DNA of 64,000 bases from Haloplanus natans DSM 17983 (GCF_000427685.1 NZ_KE386573.1:2092938-2156937), one strand, 5' to 3'; positions 17,269 to 26,567 are shown, numbered from the stretch's first letter. The notes: generated by a model not told the origin, from the letters alone. Numbers and translations: made by a program.

Positions 17269-18111
17269 TTACAGATCGACGCGATCCCCGATTTCGACGA
17301 CCTCCAGGCGCTCCGGGTAGTCGAAACTCGCCGCGTGGTGATGGAGTGCGGTCGGATCGGCCGTCAGCCCCTTCCAGACATCCCAGTGACTCGGCAACAG
17401 GCGATCGAGTTCGAGGGCGTTCGCCGCGCGGATCACGGCGTTCTCGTCGGGGTACCACTGTGTCCGGGTCGGTTTCCGGGTTTCCTTATCAGGGATGCGG
17501 CCGGCCGATCCGAACGCGAGGACGCCGATGTCGATGTCGAATCGGTCGGCCACGTCGGTAAAGGAGTCGGCGGGCCGGCTGTCGCCGCCGTGGAAGACCG
17601 TACCCGCCTCGTGTTCGATCACGTAGCCGACGGGGTGGTCGGCGTCGGGGTCGTTCACGGCGACGACGTGGACCGTGAACTCGCCGACCTCGAACGACTC
17701 GCCCTCGGTGACGGTGACGAACTGCTCGGCGGTGATGCTCCAGTCGTCGATCCACCCACCCCGCTCGACGACCGCCATGCTGGCGTCGGGGGCGTGATAC
17801 GCCGCGCCGGTCGCCGCGAGGATCGGCGCCTGCGTCGGGCCGTGGACGTGATCGGAGTGTTCGTGCGTCGCGAGGATGGCGTCGGCGTCGGTCACGTCCG
17901 TCGGATCGAAGGGCACGGGGATCATCCGCACCGTCCGCGGCGGGTCGCCGAGACCGCAGTAGGGGTCGATCAGGATCGTCGTTCCCTCGCTACCTTTCAG
18001 GACGAAGCCGTTACAGCCCAGATACCAGATCGCGACGCCGTCGGGGTCGGCGTCGGCCACGGCGGTCGGGAGCCAGTCCCCCCAGTCGCTCTCGCCGAGT
18101 TCGTGTGCCAT
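17269..18111 (-). CDS. metallo-beta-lactamase-fold hydrolase (UlaG-like)
   Basis: A 280-residue protein from ATG 18111 (MAHELGESDWGDWLP). Metal ligands are visible in ATHEHSDHVHGPTQAP (HxHxDH), in FHGGDSRPADSF and in the late LLPSHWDVWKG. It begins VAIWYLGCNGFVLKGSEGTTILIDPYCG, typical of the UlaG/RomA-like branch that includes lactonase-type hydrolases. The natural substrate cannot be assigned. It is a single gene with unrelated neighbours. Confidence 0.85.
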   Translation of the reverse strand: MAHELGESDWGDWLPTAVADADPDGVAIWYLGCNGFVLKGSEGTTILIDPYCGLGDPPRTVRMIPVPFDPTDVTDADAILATHEHSDHVHGPTQAPILAATGAAYHAPDASMAVVERGGWIDDWSITAEQFVTVTEGESFEVGEFTVHVVAVNDPDADHPVGYVIEHEAGTVFHGGDSRPADSFTDVADRFDIDIGVLAFGSAGRIPDKETRKPTRTQWYPDENAVIRAANALELDRLLPSHWDVWKGLTADPTALHHHAASFDYPERLEVVEIGDRVDL

Positions 18112-18145
18112 GCTCGTTCGTGCGGCCGGTCGGATGCTAAGGGTT

Positions 18146-18189
18146 GCGCTCGGCGGGCACACGCGACGCGCTCGGCGGGCACACGCGAC
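18146..18189. repeat. perfect 22-bp tandem duplication
   Basis: Two identical 22-bp units abut exactly: 18146-18167 and 18168-18189, each beginning GCGCTCGGCGGGCAC. They lie between the start of the MBL hydrolase gene and the 3' end of the histidine kinase gene, ending 7 bp before the kinase stop region. Perfect identity suggests a recent slippage or duplication. Confidence 0.85.
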
Positions 18190-18196
18190 GAACGCA

Positions 18197-20467
18197 TCAG
18201 TCGACGATCACGTCGAAGCGCGCGCCCCCGTCCGCGGCGTCGTCGACGGTGATCTCCCAGCCGTGTGCCCCCACGATGCCGTCGACGATCGCCAATCCGA
18301 GGCCGGTGCCGTCGTCGGTGGAGGAGTGGCCGTACTCGAAGACGCTCGAACGCTCGGATTCGGGGATGCCGGGACCGTCGTCAGCGACGTAGAAGCCGTG
18401 GGCGTCGTCGAGCGATCCGACCCGGACGGTGACGGGCGAGTCGGCGTCGTCGAAGCTGTATTCGACGCTGTCGACGGCTTCGCCGTCTGCCCGAGGGATT
18501 TTTGATCCCTCGCTGTCGTCGGTCTCCGACCGACTGCTCGTGGAGCCGTGCTCCACACAGTTCCGAAACAGGTTCTCGAACAGTTCCTGCAGCCGACCGC
18601 GGTCCGCGCGAATCCGGCCAAGGTCGTCGACGCGGCGCAGTTCCGCCGCACCGGTGTCGACGGTCGCCCACGCGTCGGCGACGCAGGCCGACAGGTCGAC
18701 CGGTTCGACCTCCCCGACGGCGTCGCCACGGCGAGCGAGTGTGAGCAGGTCAGTGATGATCGACTCCATCCGGTCGAGCGCCGTCCCCAGCGGTTCGACG
18801 TGGTCGTCCGGCACGTCGTCGTCGTCCGCGAGGAGTTCGTGTCGCCCGCTGGCGATGGTCAGTGGGTTCCGAAGGTCGTGGGCGACGACGCTGGCGAACT
18901 TCTCGAATCGATCACGTTCGTCGCGGACATCGGACTCCGCCTCGGCGCGGTCGACGGCCGTCGCGACGTGCGACGAAAAAAGGGAGACCAGTTCATGGTC
19001 GTCCTCGTCGAAGTCGCCGGGCTCCGTCGACAGCAGTTGCACGACGGCGCGATCACCGATCGGGGCGCTCAACAGCGATCGATACGTGGGGTCGGCGTCG
19101 GCGGCGACGAGCCGCGACGAGCCGCCCCGAACGTCGGTCAGATCGTCGACCTCGATGGGTTCCCCGGTCCGATACGTCGACCCCGCGAACCCGGCGTCGA
19201 TCGGCTGTGACGGCAGGTTCTCGGCGGCGCCATCGACGGAACTAGCGACCGGAACGAACCGGTCGCCGTCGACGACGGCGATCCGGCAGACATCGGCGCC
19301 GAACACCTCGTGGCCGCCGTCGGCAGCACGTCGAAAAACTGCCTCGGCGGGGCGGGCCGCGGCGAGGTCGTTGGCGACCCGGAGAAGGCGTTCGATCCGG
19401 CGGCTTCGGCGGTCGGCACGGTTCTCGGCGGCCTTCCGGGCCGTGATGTCGTGGAGGATGAGCGCGTAGCCGGTCCGGCCGCCGGTCGACGGGGTCACCG
19501 ACGAGAGCCGAAGGTCGAACACCCGCTGACCGTCTGACGTATCGACGGTCACCTCGGACTGTGTGCGTTCGCCGACGGCGTCGAGTGCCGGCGCGAGCGC
19601 CGGCGCCAGATCGGAGAGCTGCCGGCCGACGGCGTCCGCGGCCGCGTCGCCGACGACCCGCTCGGCTCGCCGATTGAGGTCGACGATCCGGCCGTCGGCG
19701 TCGACCACGATGACGGCGTCGGCCATCGAGTGAAACACCTGATCCCGGGCGATAGGCGTCAGATCCAGCCACTCGAATCGGACGACGCTGAACGCGCCAG
19801 CGACGGCCATCACCGCGGCGGACACCGGTCCGAGGTCGAGTCCCGGAACCGGGGCGTATCCGGCCAGGTCGACGAGAACGGCCGTTCCGGGGATGCTCGC
19901 GAACGACAGCAGGAGGGCGATCTGCCAGCGAAAGCGACCACGCGTCTGTATCGCCGCGCCCGCAAGCAACAGGAACGAGACGCCGAGTACCGCGTAGCCG
20001 ACGGCCGGATAGGCGAAGAAGGCCGGCGCGTACGTGGCGTCGAGCGTCACGAACGAGCCGACCCGGACCAGTTCGGCGTCGGCGAACAGCAGGTGGCGCG
20101 CATCCGGCACCGCCGCGACGGCCACTAGGCTCACGGGAACGAGCAACAGGGCGGCGAACACCCGACGCGAGAGCCACTCGTATCGCCCGGTGTACCAGCA
20201 GACGTACGCCAACCAGACGATAACAAGCGACAGGATGGCGGCGTTCGTGAGCACGCGCCAGAACACCTTCGCCGCGAGCGCCGTGCTCGATAGCTGCGCG
20301 GTGAAGAGAAACACCCACGCCCCGCCGAAGAGCGCCAGGAGGCCACCCAGCCGCATCCCCCCGGTTTCGTCCTCGCGGCCGAGATACCAGAGGGCAACGG
20401 CGAACAGCGACAGCAGTCCGCCGAGGAACAACAGGAACGGGGTGTGTGGGGTCCGTTGCAGGGCCAT
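18197..20467 (-). CDS. membrane sensor histidine kinase (7TM-PAS-GAF-HisKA-HATPase)
   Basis: A 756-residue kinase. Seven N-terminal TM helices span residues 10-230, a histidine-kinase N7TM sensor. A PAS domain lies at about 240-345 (VFHSMADAVIVVDADGRIVDLNR) and a GAF domain at about 355-510. HisKA has the phospho-acceptor H530 in FASVVAHDLRNPL. The HATPase has N-box ELFENLFRNCVEHG (628-641), G1 ADDGPGIPES and G2 DDGTGLGLAIV. Between N-box and G1 is an acidic insert (about 642-677) whose DNA is a row of hairpins. No response regulator is adjacent. Confidence 0.92.
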   Translation of the reverse strand: MALQRTPHTPFLLFLGGLLSLFAVALWYLGREDETGGMRLGGLLALFGGAWVFLFTAQLSSTALAAKVFWRVLTNAAILSLVIVWLAYVCWYTGRYEWLSRRVFAALLLVPVSLVAVAAVPDARHLLFADAELVRVGSFVTLDATYAPAFFAYPAVGYAVLGVSFLLLAGAAIQTRGRFRWQIALLLSFASIPGTAVLVDLAGYAPVPGLDLGPVSAAVMAVAGAFSVVRFEWLDLTPIARDQVFHSMADAVIVVDADGRIVDLNRRAERVVGDAAADAVGRQLSDLAPALAPALDAVGERTQSEVTVDTSDGQRVFDLRLSSVTPSTGGRTGYALILHDITARKAAENRADRRSRRIERLLRVANDLAAARPAEAVFRRAADGGHEVFGADVCRIAVVDGDRFVPVASSVDGAAENLPSQPIDAGFAGSTYRTGEPIEVDDLTDVRGGSSRLVAADADPTYRSLLSAPIGDRAVVQLLSTEPGDFDEDDHELVSLFSSHVATAVDRAEAESDVRDERDRFEKFASVVAHDLRNPLTIASGRHELLADDDDVPDDHVEPLGTALDRMESIITDLLTLARRGDAVGEVEPVDLSACVADAWATVDTGAAELRRVDDLGRIRADRGRLQELFENLFRNCVEHGSTSSRSETDDSEGSKIPRADGEAVDSVEYSFDDADSPVTVRVGSLDDAHGFYVADDGPGIPESERSSVFEYGHSSTDDGTGLGLAIVDGIVGAHGWEITVDDAADGGARFDVIVD
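18473..18556. repeat. four consecutive perfect hairpins inside the kinase ATPase domain
   Basis: Within 84 bp of coding DNA there are four short palindromes: 18473-18487 (GACGGC/GCCGTC, 3-nt loop), 18492-18512 (CGAGGGAT/ATCCCTCG, 5-nt loop), 18518-18534 (GTCGGTC/GACCGAC, 3-nt loop) and 18540-18556 (GTGGAGC/GCTCCAC, 3-nt loop). They encode the N-box end VEHG and the acidic insert that follows. The reading frame is kept throughout. Confidence 0.8.
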
Positions 20468-20653
20468 TGGCTGTCGAGTCCGGTGGACTCGGTTCAGGGG
20501 GAGGCGACACCGAATCCGCTCTGTACAACGTATTTTGCTAGCCCGTATGTAAAGTCACGGGTGGACGAGCCGTGGGACGGCGTCGACCCGACCGACGGGC
20601 GCGCACGCAGGCAGCCGGGAAGGCTTTTCACCGTCGCCCCGCGACGGACGGAC

Positions 20654-21130
20654 ATGAATGGGACCGACGACGAACTCGCCCGGTTGCGGACGGTCGCCGA
20701 CTACCAGTTCGGCGCGGGCGCGGGGGCGGCCCTCTTTCCCCACGACGACACCCTCGACGTGAGCCACTCGACCGGCGGTCGACCGCGGCAGGTTCGGGCG
20801 GGGGCGGGACGGATCGTCTCCTACGGGGTCGACGGCCGGTTCACGCTGGGTCTGGAGGGTGGCCGACGGCTCGTCGCGGCGCTCCCCGCACCCGCGGCCC
20901 GCGTCGTCGTCGGCTCCGAGAGTGAGCCCTTCGTCCGCGACGGCAAGAACGTCTTCGCGAAGTTCGTTCGCGACGTGGACGACGACGTACGACCACACGA
21001 CGAGGTGACCGTCGTCCACGCGGACGGCGACCTGCTAGCGGTCGGGCGAGCAGAACTCGCCGCCGACGCGATGGCCGATTTCGAGACGGGGATGGCAGTG
21101 AAGGTGCGAGCGGGCGCGGGATCGGCGTAG
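20654..21130 (+). CDS. PUA-domain protein
   Basis: A 158-residue protein from ATG 20654 (MNGTDDELARLRTVADYQFG). The C-terminal 80 residues form a PUA-type RNA-binding fold: VVVGSESEPFVRDGKNVFAKFVRDVDDDVRPHDEVTVVHADGDLLAVGRAEL is the classic pattern. The N-terminal half resembles the pre-PUA region of archaeal tRNA-guanine transglycosylase-associated proteins. It probably binds tRNA or rRNA; the precise target is unknown. It ends 1 bp from the convergent presenilin-type gene. Confidence 0.82.
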   Translation: MNGTDDELARLRTVADYQFGAGAGAALFPHDDTLDVSHSTGGRPRQVRAGAGRIVSYGVDGRFTLGLEGGRRLVAALPAPAARVVVGSESEPFVRDGKNVFAKFVRDVDDDVRPHDEVTVVHADGDLLAVGRAELAADAMADFETGMAVKVRAGAGSA

Positions 21131-21131
21131 A

Positions 21132-22133
21132 TCAGAGGTACGGTGCCAATCCGACGGCCCGAACGAGCGGCACGCCCGCGACGACGGAGCCGAGGAGGTA
21201 GCCCCCGATTGCGCCGCCGTTCAGGAGCGGGAGGCCGGCGTGGGCACGACCCTTCATCACCGCCCGGAGGAGGATACCGAGGCCGAGGAAGGTTCCGATC
21301 ATCGCACAGAGCGCGGGGAGGTTGAGCGCGGGGAGGGCGGCGACGCCGAGCGAGGAGGCGGGCGAGAAGAAGGCGCCGCTTGCGACCATGACCGTCGGCA
21401 TGACGGCGTCGCCGAGGCCGATGAAGAAGGCGTCTCGGCCGGGGCCCTCGTCCGCATCGTCCATCCCCTCGCCGTCCGTCGCCGTGGGCGGCGACGCCTC
21501 GTCCTCGCCCACCTCGTTCGCGCCGGAGAAGTCGTCGGCGAGGAGGGAGTAGGAGAGCGAGAGCGGGATGACGAGAATGACGGGGACGCGCAGTTCCATC
21601 ACACCCTCGGCGAGGCTGAGCATGTGGCGGGTGCCGTAGACGCTAATGGCGTCGTAGACGGCGAGCACCGAGAGGAGGAGGATGGCGGGAAGGAGGCCGA
21701 AGCTGATGCCGAACAGGGCGCCGGCGCCGATGCCCATTACGACGCCGGCGGCGTCGATGACGTACCACTCGGGGTAGACGAGGAGGGCAACGGCGACGCC
21801 GATGGAGAGCGCGATGGCGACGAGGTTGACCGAGCCGAGCGTGACCAGCGGCGGGGCGACGACGCCGAAGACGTACCACGAGACGAGGGCGCTGGAGAAG
21901 ACGACGACGGCCTTGACTGCTCGCTCGAAGGCGTATTTGAAGGCCGCGAGCATCAAGCCCGTGGCGACGAGGATGGCAACGATGTAGACGAGGCTGTTCG
22001 TCGGGTCGGAGGGGTCCTCGACGGCCTGATACCCTGCCGTCTCGAAGGGGCCGACCATCGCGAGCGCCCCGACCTGGACGAGGAGAAACAGGGCCGCGGC
22101 GACGGCGACGCCACGGGCCTCACGCGCGTTCAT
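21132..22133 (-). CDS. presenilin-type intramembrane aspartyl protease (PSH)
   Basis: A 333-residue membrane protein with about nine TM helices. Both catalytic motifs are present: YD at Y160-D161 (AVYDAISVYGTRHM) and GLGD at 239-242 (FFIGLGDAVMP). A PAL-like LPLL follows at 301-304. A cytosolic acidic loop (about 200-232) separates helices 6 and 7, as in archaeal PSH proteases. It is expected to cut TM helices of membrane substrates, which are unknown here. It is not obviously in an operon. Confidence 0.92.
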   Translation of the reverse strand: MNAREARGVAVAAALFLLVQVGALAMVGPFETAGYQAVEDPSDPTNSLVYIVAILVATGLMLAAFKYAFERAVKAVVVFSSALVSWYVFGVVAPPLVTLGSVNLVAIALSIGVAVALLVYPEWYVIDAAGVVMGIGAGALFGISFGLLPAILLLSVLAVYDAISVYGTRHMLSLAEGVMELRVPVILVIPLSLSYSLLADDFSGANEVGEDEASPPTATDGEGMDDADEGPGRDAFFIGLGDAVMPTVMVASGAFFSPASSLGVAALPALNLPALCAMIGTFLGLGILLRAVMKGRAHAGLPLLNGGAIGGYLLGSVVAGVPLVRAVGLAPYL

Positions 22134-22208
22134 GAGCGTCAGTTGGGGCGGCGGTGGCTTGGGGATTGTGATACTGCCGGCCGAAATCGAGCGACCGATG
22201 TCCGGTCG

Positions 22209-22439
22209 TCATCGGGCGTACAGCGTCGTCCCGAGGAGGTCCGGGAGACGGACGTGGTTGGCGGGCGAGACGGCGAGATACGGCCGGGAGACGGGACCGA
22301 ACACGTCGACGACTCGACCCACGTCGGAGAGCGAGTCGTCGACGGCTGTCGTGCCGATGTCCGGAGCGTCCGATCCCTCGTCACAGCGGACGACGGCCAA
22401 CCCCTGTGCGGTCCGGGTGACGGTGCCGAGACGACGCAT
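22209..22439 (-). CDS. gar1: H/ACA RNP protein Gar1
   Basis: A component of the H/ACA guide RNP that makes pseudouridines in rRNA. The 76-residue protein starts at ATG 22439 (MRRLGTVTRTAQGLAVV). It has the small beta-barrel pattern with ALTVRC-like strand, IGTTAVDDSLSDVGRVVDVFGPVSRPYLAVSP, where the GxVxDVFGPVxxPY segment is diagnostic. The frame is open upstream but overlaps the srp19 region. It follows srp19 in the same direction; the srp19-gar1 pairing is common in archaea. Confidence 0.9.
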   Translation of the reverse strand: MRRLGTVTRTAQGLAVVRCDEGSDAPDIGTTAVDDSLSDVGRVVDVFGPVSRPYLAVSPANHVRLPDLLGTTLYAR

Positions 22440-22515
22440 CACGACCGCCACCGGAAGTGGGTCCCGGTCGGTCGTATCCGCCCGGCGAGCCGTCGACACT
22501 GAGGGGCGGCGATCA

Positions 22516-22794
22516 TCAGTTCCGGAGGATGCCCACGTAGGCCGCGATGGCCTGCACGAGATCGTTTTTCGTCGCGTCGTCGGCCCCTTTGACGAGGACC
22601 CGTCCACGGGGTTCGTACTCGCGGGGGTAGGTCGTGTCGCGTTCGATCACCGCGTCGTAGCCGACCTGCTGGACGGCCTCGGCGATCTCGTCGACCGTCG
22701 GGTCGTCGACCGCCTCGTCGCGGGGGACGCGCCGCCCCTCGGCGCGCGTCTTGGTCGCGTCGAGATAGGCGGGCCAGATGACGTTCTCCACCAT
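22516..22794 (-). CDS. srp19: signal recognition particle 19 kDa protein
   Basis: Binds 7S RNA and helps SRP54 assemble. The 92-residue protein has the family start [25 protein letters not shown] and the RNA-binding loop segment [13 protein letters not shown]. It is the expected size for archaeal SRP19. It is first in a srp19-gar1 operon, with 76 bp to gar1, and divergent from the ABC permease. Confidence 0.95.
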   Translation of the reverse strand: MVENVIWPAYLDATKTRAEGRRVPRDEAVDDPTVDEIAEAVQQVGYDAVIERDTTYPREYEPRGRVLVKGADDATKNDLVQAIAAYVGILRN

Positions 22795-22895
22795 ACGCCT
22801 ACGCGGCGGGCCGACCGTAATACGGTTTTGGATGGTCGCCAGGGGCCGCTCATATGCAACAAATACTTATCTACTGCAAGCACGGCTGTAAAACG

Positions 22896-23906
22896 ATGAA
22901 CACGCGTGTCCGGACGGGCGCGTGGGTCGTCGGACTACTCTGTGCGCTCGTCGCCGTGGCACTAGTCAGCGCCACGATCGGACCGGTGGCGATCGGCGTC
23001 GGAAGCGTCGCCGATATCGCGCTCGCGGCGCTCCTCGACGGCACGACCGACGCGCCGGCGGGTCACCGAACCATCGTCATGTCGATCCGCTTCCCTCGCA
23101 TCGTCCTCGGGGCACTGGTGGGGTTCGCCCTCGCGTCGGCGGGGACGGTTATGCAGGGCTTCTTCCGAAACCCGATGGCCGACCCCTCGATCGTCGGCGT
23201 CTCCGCGGGCGCGGCGACGGGGGCGGTCGCGGCCATCCTCGCACCGATCGCCCTCCCGGTCGCGCTCCCCGTTGCCGCCTTCGTCGGCGCGCTCCTCGCC
23301 GGGTTCGGCGTCTACGTTCTCGCATCGGAGGGCGGACGGACGCCGGTCGGAACGCTCCTGCTCGCCGGCGTCGCGATCCAGACCTTCCTCGGCGCCGTCG
23401 TCTCGTTCATGCTCGTCCAGGCCGGGCGCGACCTGCGCGAAGCGATCTACTGGCTGATGGGCCACCTCCAGCACAGCACGTGGACTGAAGCGGGCGTCGT
23501 CGCCGCCGTCGTCGTCCCCGGCTTCTTCGGGCTTCTCGTCTACGCGCGCGATCTGAACGTCCTCCTCCTCGGCGAGGAGGACGCCCACTCGCTGGGGATC
23601 GAAGTCGAGCGGACCAAACGCCTTCTGCTGGCCGTGTCGAGTCTCCTGACCGCCGCCGCGGTGGCCGTCGCGGGCGTCATCGGCTTCGTCGGCCTCGTCG
23701 TCCCGCACGTCATGCGCTTGCTCGTCGGCCCGGACCACCGCATCCTCCTCCCGACCAGCGCGCTCGCCGGCGCCGCCTTCCTCGTGGCGACCGACACCGT
23801 CGCGCGGGCGGGCACCGCGGAACTCCCCGTCGGCATCGTCACCGCCGCGGTCGGCGCCCCCTTCTTTCTCTACTTGCTCCGCAACCGGGAGGTGCGGACA
23901 CCGTGA
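22896..23906 (+). CDS. btuC: ABC transporter permease, FecCD/BtuC family
   Basis: The membrane subunit of a cobalamin/siderophore-type importer. The 336-residue protein starts at ATG 22896 ([13 protein letters not shown]). An in-frame start 14 codons upstream lies within the promoter. Diagnostic segments: [48 protein letters not shown] and the coupling-helix region [18 protein letters not shown]. About ten TM helices. Its stop overlaps the GTG of the ATPase gene by 4 nt. No binding-protein gene is adjacent, so it must be elsewhere or lost. The gene symbol is by family; cobalamin versus iron chelate is not decidable. Confidence 0.88.
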   Translation: MNTRVRTGAWVVGLLCALVAVALVSATIGPVAIGVGSVADIALAALLDGTTDAPAGHRTIVMSIRFPRIVLGALVGFALASAGTVMQGFFRNPMADPSIVGVSAGAATGAVAAILAPIALPVALPVAAFVGALLAGFGVYVLASEGGRTPVGTLLLAGVAIQTFLGAVVSFMLVQAGRDLREAIYWLMGHLQHSTWTEAGVVAAVVVPGFFGLLVYARDLNVLLLGEEDAHSLGIEVERTKRLLLAVSSLLTAAAVAVAGVIGFVGLVVPHVMRLLVGPDHRILLPTSALAGAAFLVATDTVARAGTAELPVGIVTAAVGAPFFLYLLRNREVRTP

Positions 23907-25198
23907 CGCCCGCCATCGACGTCTCGGATATCTCGGTTACCCTCGGCGGCGTGTCCGTCCTCGATTCGGTGTCGACGAGCGTCGACGAGGGGCGGTTCGT
24001 CGGCCTCGTCGGCCCGAACGGCGCCGGCAAGACGACGCTCCTCCGGGCGATCAACGGCGCACTCACGCCGGATCGAGGGACGGTCCGGGTCGCCGGGCAG
24101 GACATCGCCGGTCTCGGGTCGCGGGCGACGAGTCGGCTCGTGGCGACCGTCCCGCAGTCGACCGCCTCGGCGTTCGACTTCCCCGTCCGGCACGTCGTCG
24201 CGATGGGTCGAACGCCCCACGTCGGCCGGTTGGGTACCCGGACGGCGGCGGACCGCGCGGCCGTCGACGAGGCGATGGCGCGCGCGGCCGTCTCGGATCT
24301 CGCCGACCGCCCGGTGACGGACGTGAGCGGCGGTGAACGTCAGCGCGTCGTCCTCGCGCGGGCGCTTGCCCAGGACACGCCCGTCCTCCTGCTCGACGAA
24401 CCGACCTCCGACCTCGACGTGAACCACCAGGTCCGAACGCTGGAACTGGTCGCCGATCTGGTCGACGAGGGGCGGACAGTCGTCGCGGCCATCCACGACC
24501 TCGATCTCGCGGCGCGGTACTGCGACGAACTCAGGCTGCTCCACGGGGGGGAGATCCGGGCGGCCGGCCCGCCCGAGTCGGTGCTCACGGACGCGACCGT
24601 CGAGGCGGCGTTCGGCGTCCGGGCGACGGTGACCGAGCATCCGATCACGGGGTCGGCGTCCGTGACCGCCTTCGGCACCGACGAGGCGGACGAGGAGGAC
24701 GGCCGGGTCCATGTCGTCGGTGGCGGCGGGGCCGCCACGCCGCTGCTCTACCGTCTCGACGCCGCGGGGTTCGAGCCCTCCGTCGGCGCCGTGAGCGCGG
24801 ACGACCGCGACGCCGAGACGGCCCGAACGATCGACGCCGACCTCGTGACAGTCCCGCCGTACGCTCCCGTAGACGACGGGGCACGCGCGGCCGTCGCCGA
24901 TCGGGTCCGGCACGCGGACGCCGTCGTCGTCGCCGACGTGACTATCGCGCCGGGCAACCGACCGGTCCTCGACGCCGTTCTCGACGCCAGTCGGCCGGTC
25001 GTCGTCGTCGACGGCCGGCCGATCGAGGAACGCAACGTCGCCGGCGCGCCGGGGCGACGCCTCGACGACCGACTCCGGGATCGGGGCGTCGTCGTCGCGG
25101 ACGAGCCCCGGGTCGTCGTCGACGCGGTTCGGCGGGTCGTCGCGGCGGGGTCGGATGTCACCCCGCGCCGGGACGTCGAAACCGATCCGCGGCCGTAG
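23903..25198 (+). CDS. btuD: ABC transporter ATPase with C-terminal extra domain (BtuD-like)
   Basis: A 431-residue protein. Residues 1-255 are the ATPase: Walker [10 protein letters not shown], signature VSGGERQR, Walker [13 protein letters not shown]. The remaining 170 residues are an additional domain ([38 protein letters not shown], then [23 protein letters not shown]) with a Rossmann-like GGGG turn. The extension is seen in haloarchaeal cobalamin-type ATPases and may be regulatory; its ligand is unknown. It starts with GTG overlapping the permease stop by 4 nt. Confidence 0.88.
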   Translation: MTPAIDVSDISVTLGGVSVLDSVSTSVDEGRFVGLVGPNGAGKTTLLRAINGALTPDRGTVRVAGQDIAGLGSRATSRLVATVPQSTASAFDFPVRHVVAMGRTPHVGRLGTRTAADRAAVDEAMARAAVSDLADRPVTDVSGGERQRVVLARALAQDTPVLLLDEPTSDLDVNHQVRTLELVADLVDEGRTVVAAIHDLDLAARYCDELRLLHGGEIRAAGPPESVLTDATVEAAFGVRATVTEHPITGSASVTAFGTDEADEEDGRVHVVGGGGAATPLLYRLDAAGFEPSVGAVSADDRDAETARTIDADLVTVPPYAPVDDGARAAVADRVRHADAVVVADVTIAPGNRPVLDAVLDASRPVVVVDGRPIEERNVAGAPGRRLDDRLRDRGVVVADEPRVVVDAVRRVVAAGSDVTPRRDVETDPRP

Positions 25199-25237
25199 GT
25201 CGATAGCCTTACTCCCGCGGACGGCGAGGCGTCGGGT

Positions 25238-26239
25238 ATGGAACGGTCGTGCGTGCGCGTGCCCCGCGAGGCGGGCGAGGACACCCGACAGGAACTCGCC
25301 GCGGCGGGCCTCCTCGACGACGAGTACGAAATCGTCGGCGACGACGGGCGCCTCTACCTCCCCGTGACCGACGCCGAGGCGGCGAGGGAGGCGTATACGG
25401 TCGTCACCCGCGACGTGCCCGCCCACGATGGACAGGAGACACCGGCCGACCGCCTCGGCTTCGACCCCTCGTACGAACGCCTCGGCGACGTCGCGATCAT
25501 CGACGAGGACGACCCCGAACGGGCGCGCGAAATCGCCGACGCAATCGTCGACTCCGACCTACCCGTCCGGGCCGTGATCGACCGCGCCTCGAAGGTGAAA
25601 GGCGACCTGCGGGTGCGCGACTGGACGGTCGTCGCGGGCGGGGATGGGGACGACCGCCCCGTCACCGAAACCGTCCACCGCGAGTACGGCTTCGAGTACC
25701 GACTCGACCTCTCGCGGGTCTACTTCTCGCCCCGTCTCGCGACCGAGCGCCACCGCGTCACCGAGGGGGTCGAAGCGGGCGAGCAGGCGGTCGATATGTT
25801 CGCGGGTGTCGGGCCCTTCGTCGTCCCGATAGCCGCCCGGGGCGCGACGGTCGTCGGCGTCGACCTCAACCCCGCCGCGATAGAATATCTCCGCGAGAAC
25901 GCCCGCCATAACGGCGTCGCGGACCGCGTGACCGCCATCGAGGGCGACGTGCGCGACGTAGCCGCCGACTACGCCGGGTGGGCCGATCGGATCGTCATGA
26001 ACCTCCCCCACAGCGCCGACGAGTTTCTCGATAGCGCGGTCACCCTTGCCGGCGACGACTGCGTCGTCCACTACTACGACATCCAACACGAGGACGACCC
26101 GTTCGGCCCGGGCGAGCGGGCGATCCGCGAAGCGGCGGCGGCCGAGGGGTACGCGATCGAGGTGCTCACCCGGCACGTCGTCCGGTCGTACGCCCCCCAC
26201 GAGTTGAACGTCTGTCTCGACGTGCGCCTGTCGCGGTAG
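25238..26239 (+). CDS. trm5: tRNA (guanine37-N1)-methyltransferase Trm5
   Basis: Methylates G37 next to the anticodon. The 333-residue protein has an N-terminal D1/D2 region, the motif EYRLDLSRVYFSPRLATERHRV, the SAM site AVDMFAGVGPFVVPIAARGATVVGVDLNPAAIEYL and the catalytic-loop MNLPHSADEFLD. This is the class I archaeal Trm5 order. It lies just upstream of tRNA-Thr. It begins 39 bp after the ABC ATPase stop. Confidence 0.94.
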   Translation: MERSCVRVPREAGEDTRQELAAAGLLDDEYEIVGDDGRLYLPVTDAEAAREAYTVVTRDVPAHDGQETPADRLGFDPSYERLGDVAIIDEDDPERAREIADAIVDSDLPVRAVIDRASKVKGDLRVRDWTVVAGGDGDDRPVTETVHREYGFEYRLDLSRVYFSPRLATERHRVTEGVEAGEQAVDMFAGVGPFVVPIAARGATVVGVDLNPAAIEYLRENARHNGVADRVTAIEGDVRDVAADYAGWADRIVMNLPHSADEFLDSAVTLAGDDCVVHYYDIQHEDDPFGPGERAIREAAAAEGYAIEVLTRHVVRSYAPHELNVCLDVRLSR

Positions 26240-26254
26240 GGGCGTTTCGGAACC

Positions 26255-26263
26255 CTTATTTGA
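26255..26263 (+). promoter_or_regulatory. TATA-type promoter element of tRNA-Thr
   Basis: CTTATTTGA lies about 25-33 nt upstream of the mature tRNA 5' end at 26288, where an archaeal tRNA TATA box is expected. It sits in the short AT-rich gap after the trm5 stop. Confidence 0.5.
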
Positions 26264-26287
26264 ACGATGGCAGTACGACTGTGTAGC

Positions 26288-26360
26288 GCCGGAGTAGCTC
26301 AGCTGGCAGAGCGATTCCTTCGTAAGGAATAGGCCGAGGGTTCAAATCCCTCCTCCGGCT
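26288..26360 (+). tRNA. tRNA-Thr (anticodon CGU), integration site
   Basis: A 73-nt cloverleaf: acceptor GCCGGAG/CTCCGGC with U73, D-arm GCTC/GAGC, anticodon stem ATTCC/GGAAT with loop TTCGTAA (anticodon CGT in DNA), T-stem GAGGG/CCCTC with loop TTCAAAT. No intron and no encoded CCA. A 27-nt near-copy of its 3' part lies at 36193-36219 and marks the other end of an integrated element. Confidence 0.97.
26334..26360 (+). repeat. left attachment repeat (attL, within tRNA-Thr)
   Basis: This covers the T-arm and 3' acceptor strand: CCGAGGG, a 7-nt loop, then CCCTCCTCCGGCT. The same outer 20 bases recur at 36193-36219, with only the T-loop differing at three of seven positions. The tRNA gene is intact, as is usual when the incoming element restores its 3' end. 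Confidence 0.85.
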
Positions 26361-26375
26361 TCCCGCTACGCGGGA
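26361..26375 (+). terminator. hairpin directly after tRNA-Thr
   Basis: TCCCGC TAC GCGGGA is a 6-bp perfect stem with 3-nt loop beginning at the base after the discriminator. It could help end tRNA transcription or 3' processing. There is no long T-run, so the call is weak. The following 190 bp up to the rhomboid gene stop hold no gene I can see. Confidence 0.35.
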
Positions 26376-26567
26376 GGAACTAATTCATAGACAGCGGCGC
26401 TCTTACTTATAGATTCGCCCGATTAGCGAAGACATTTGTTGCTGTCTCGCGGCCTACTTTGCCGGTAGTTGACCCTCTCAATTTGAACCCGTGACGGGCA
26501 CCGCGCTTCGCAGTCGTGCGATTTGAGAAAATGAACTGGCAGACCACCGACGAGTCATCGATTTAAA

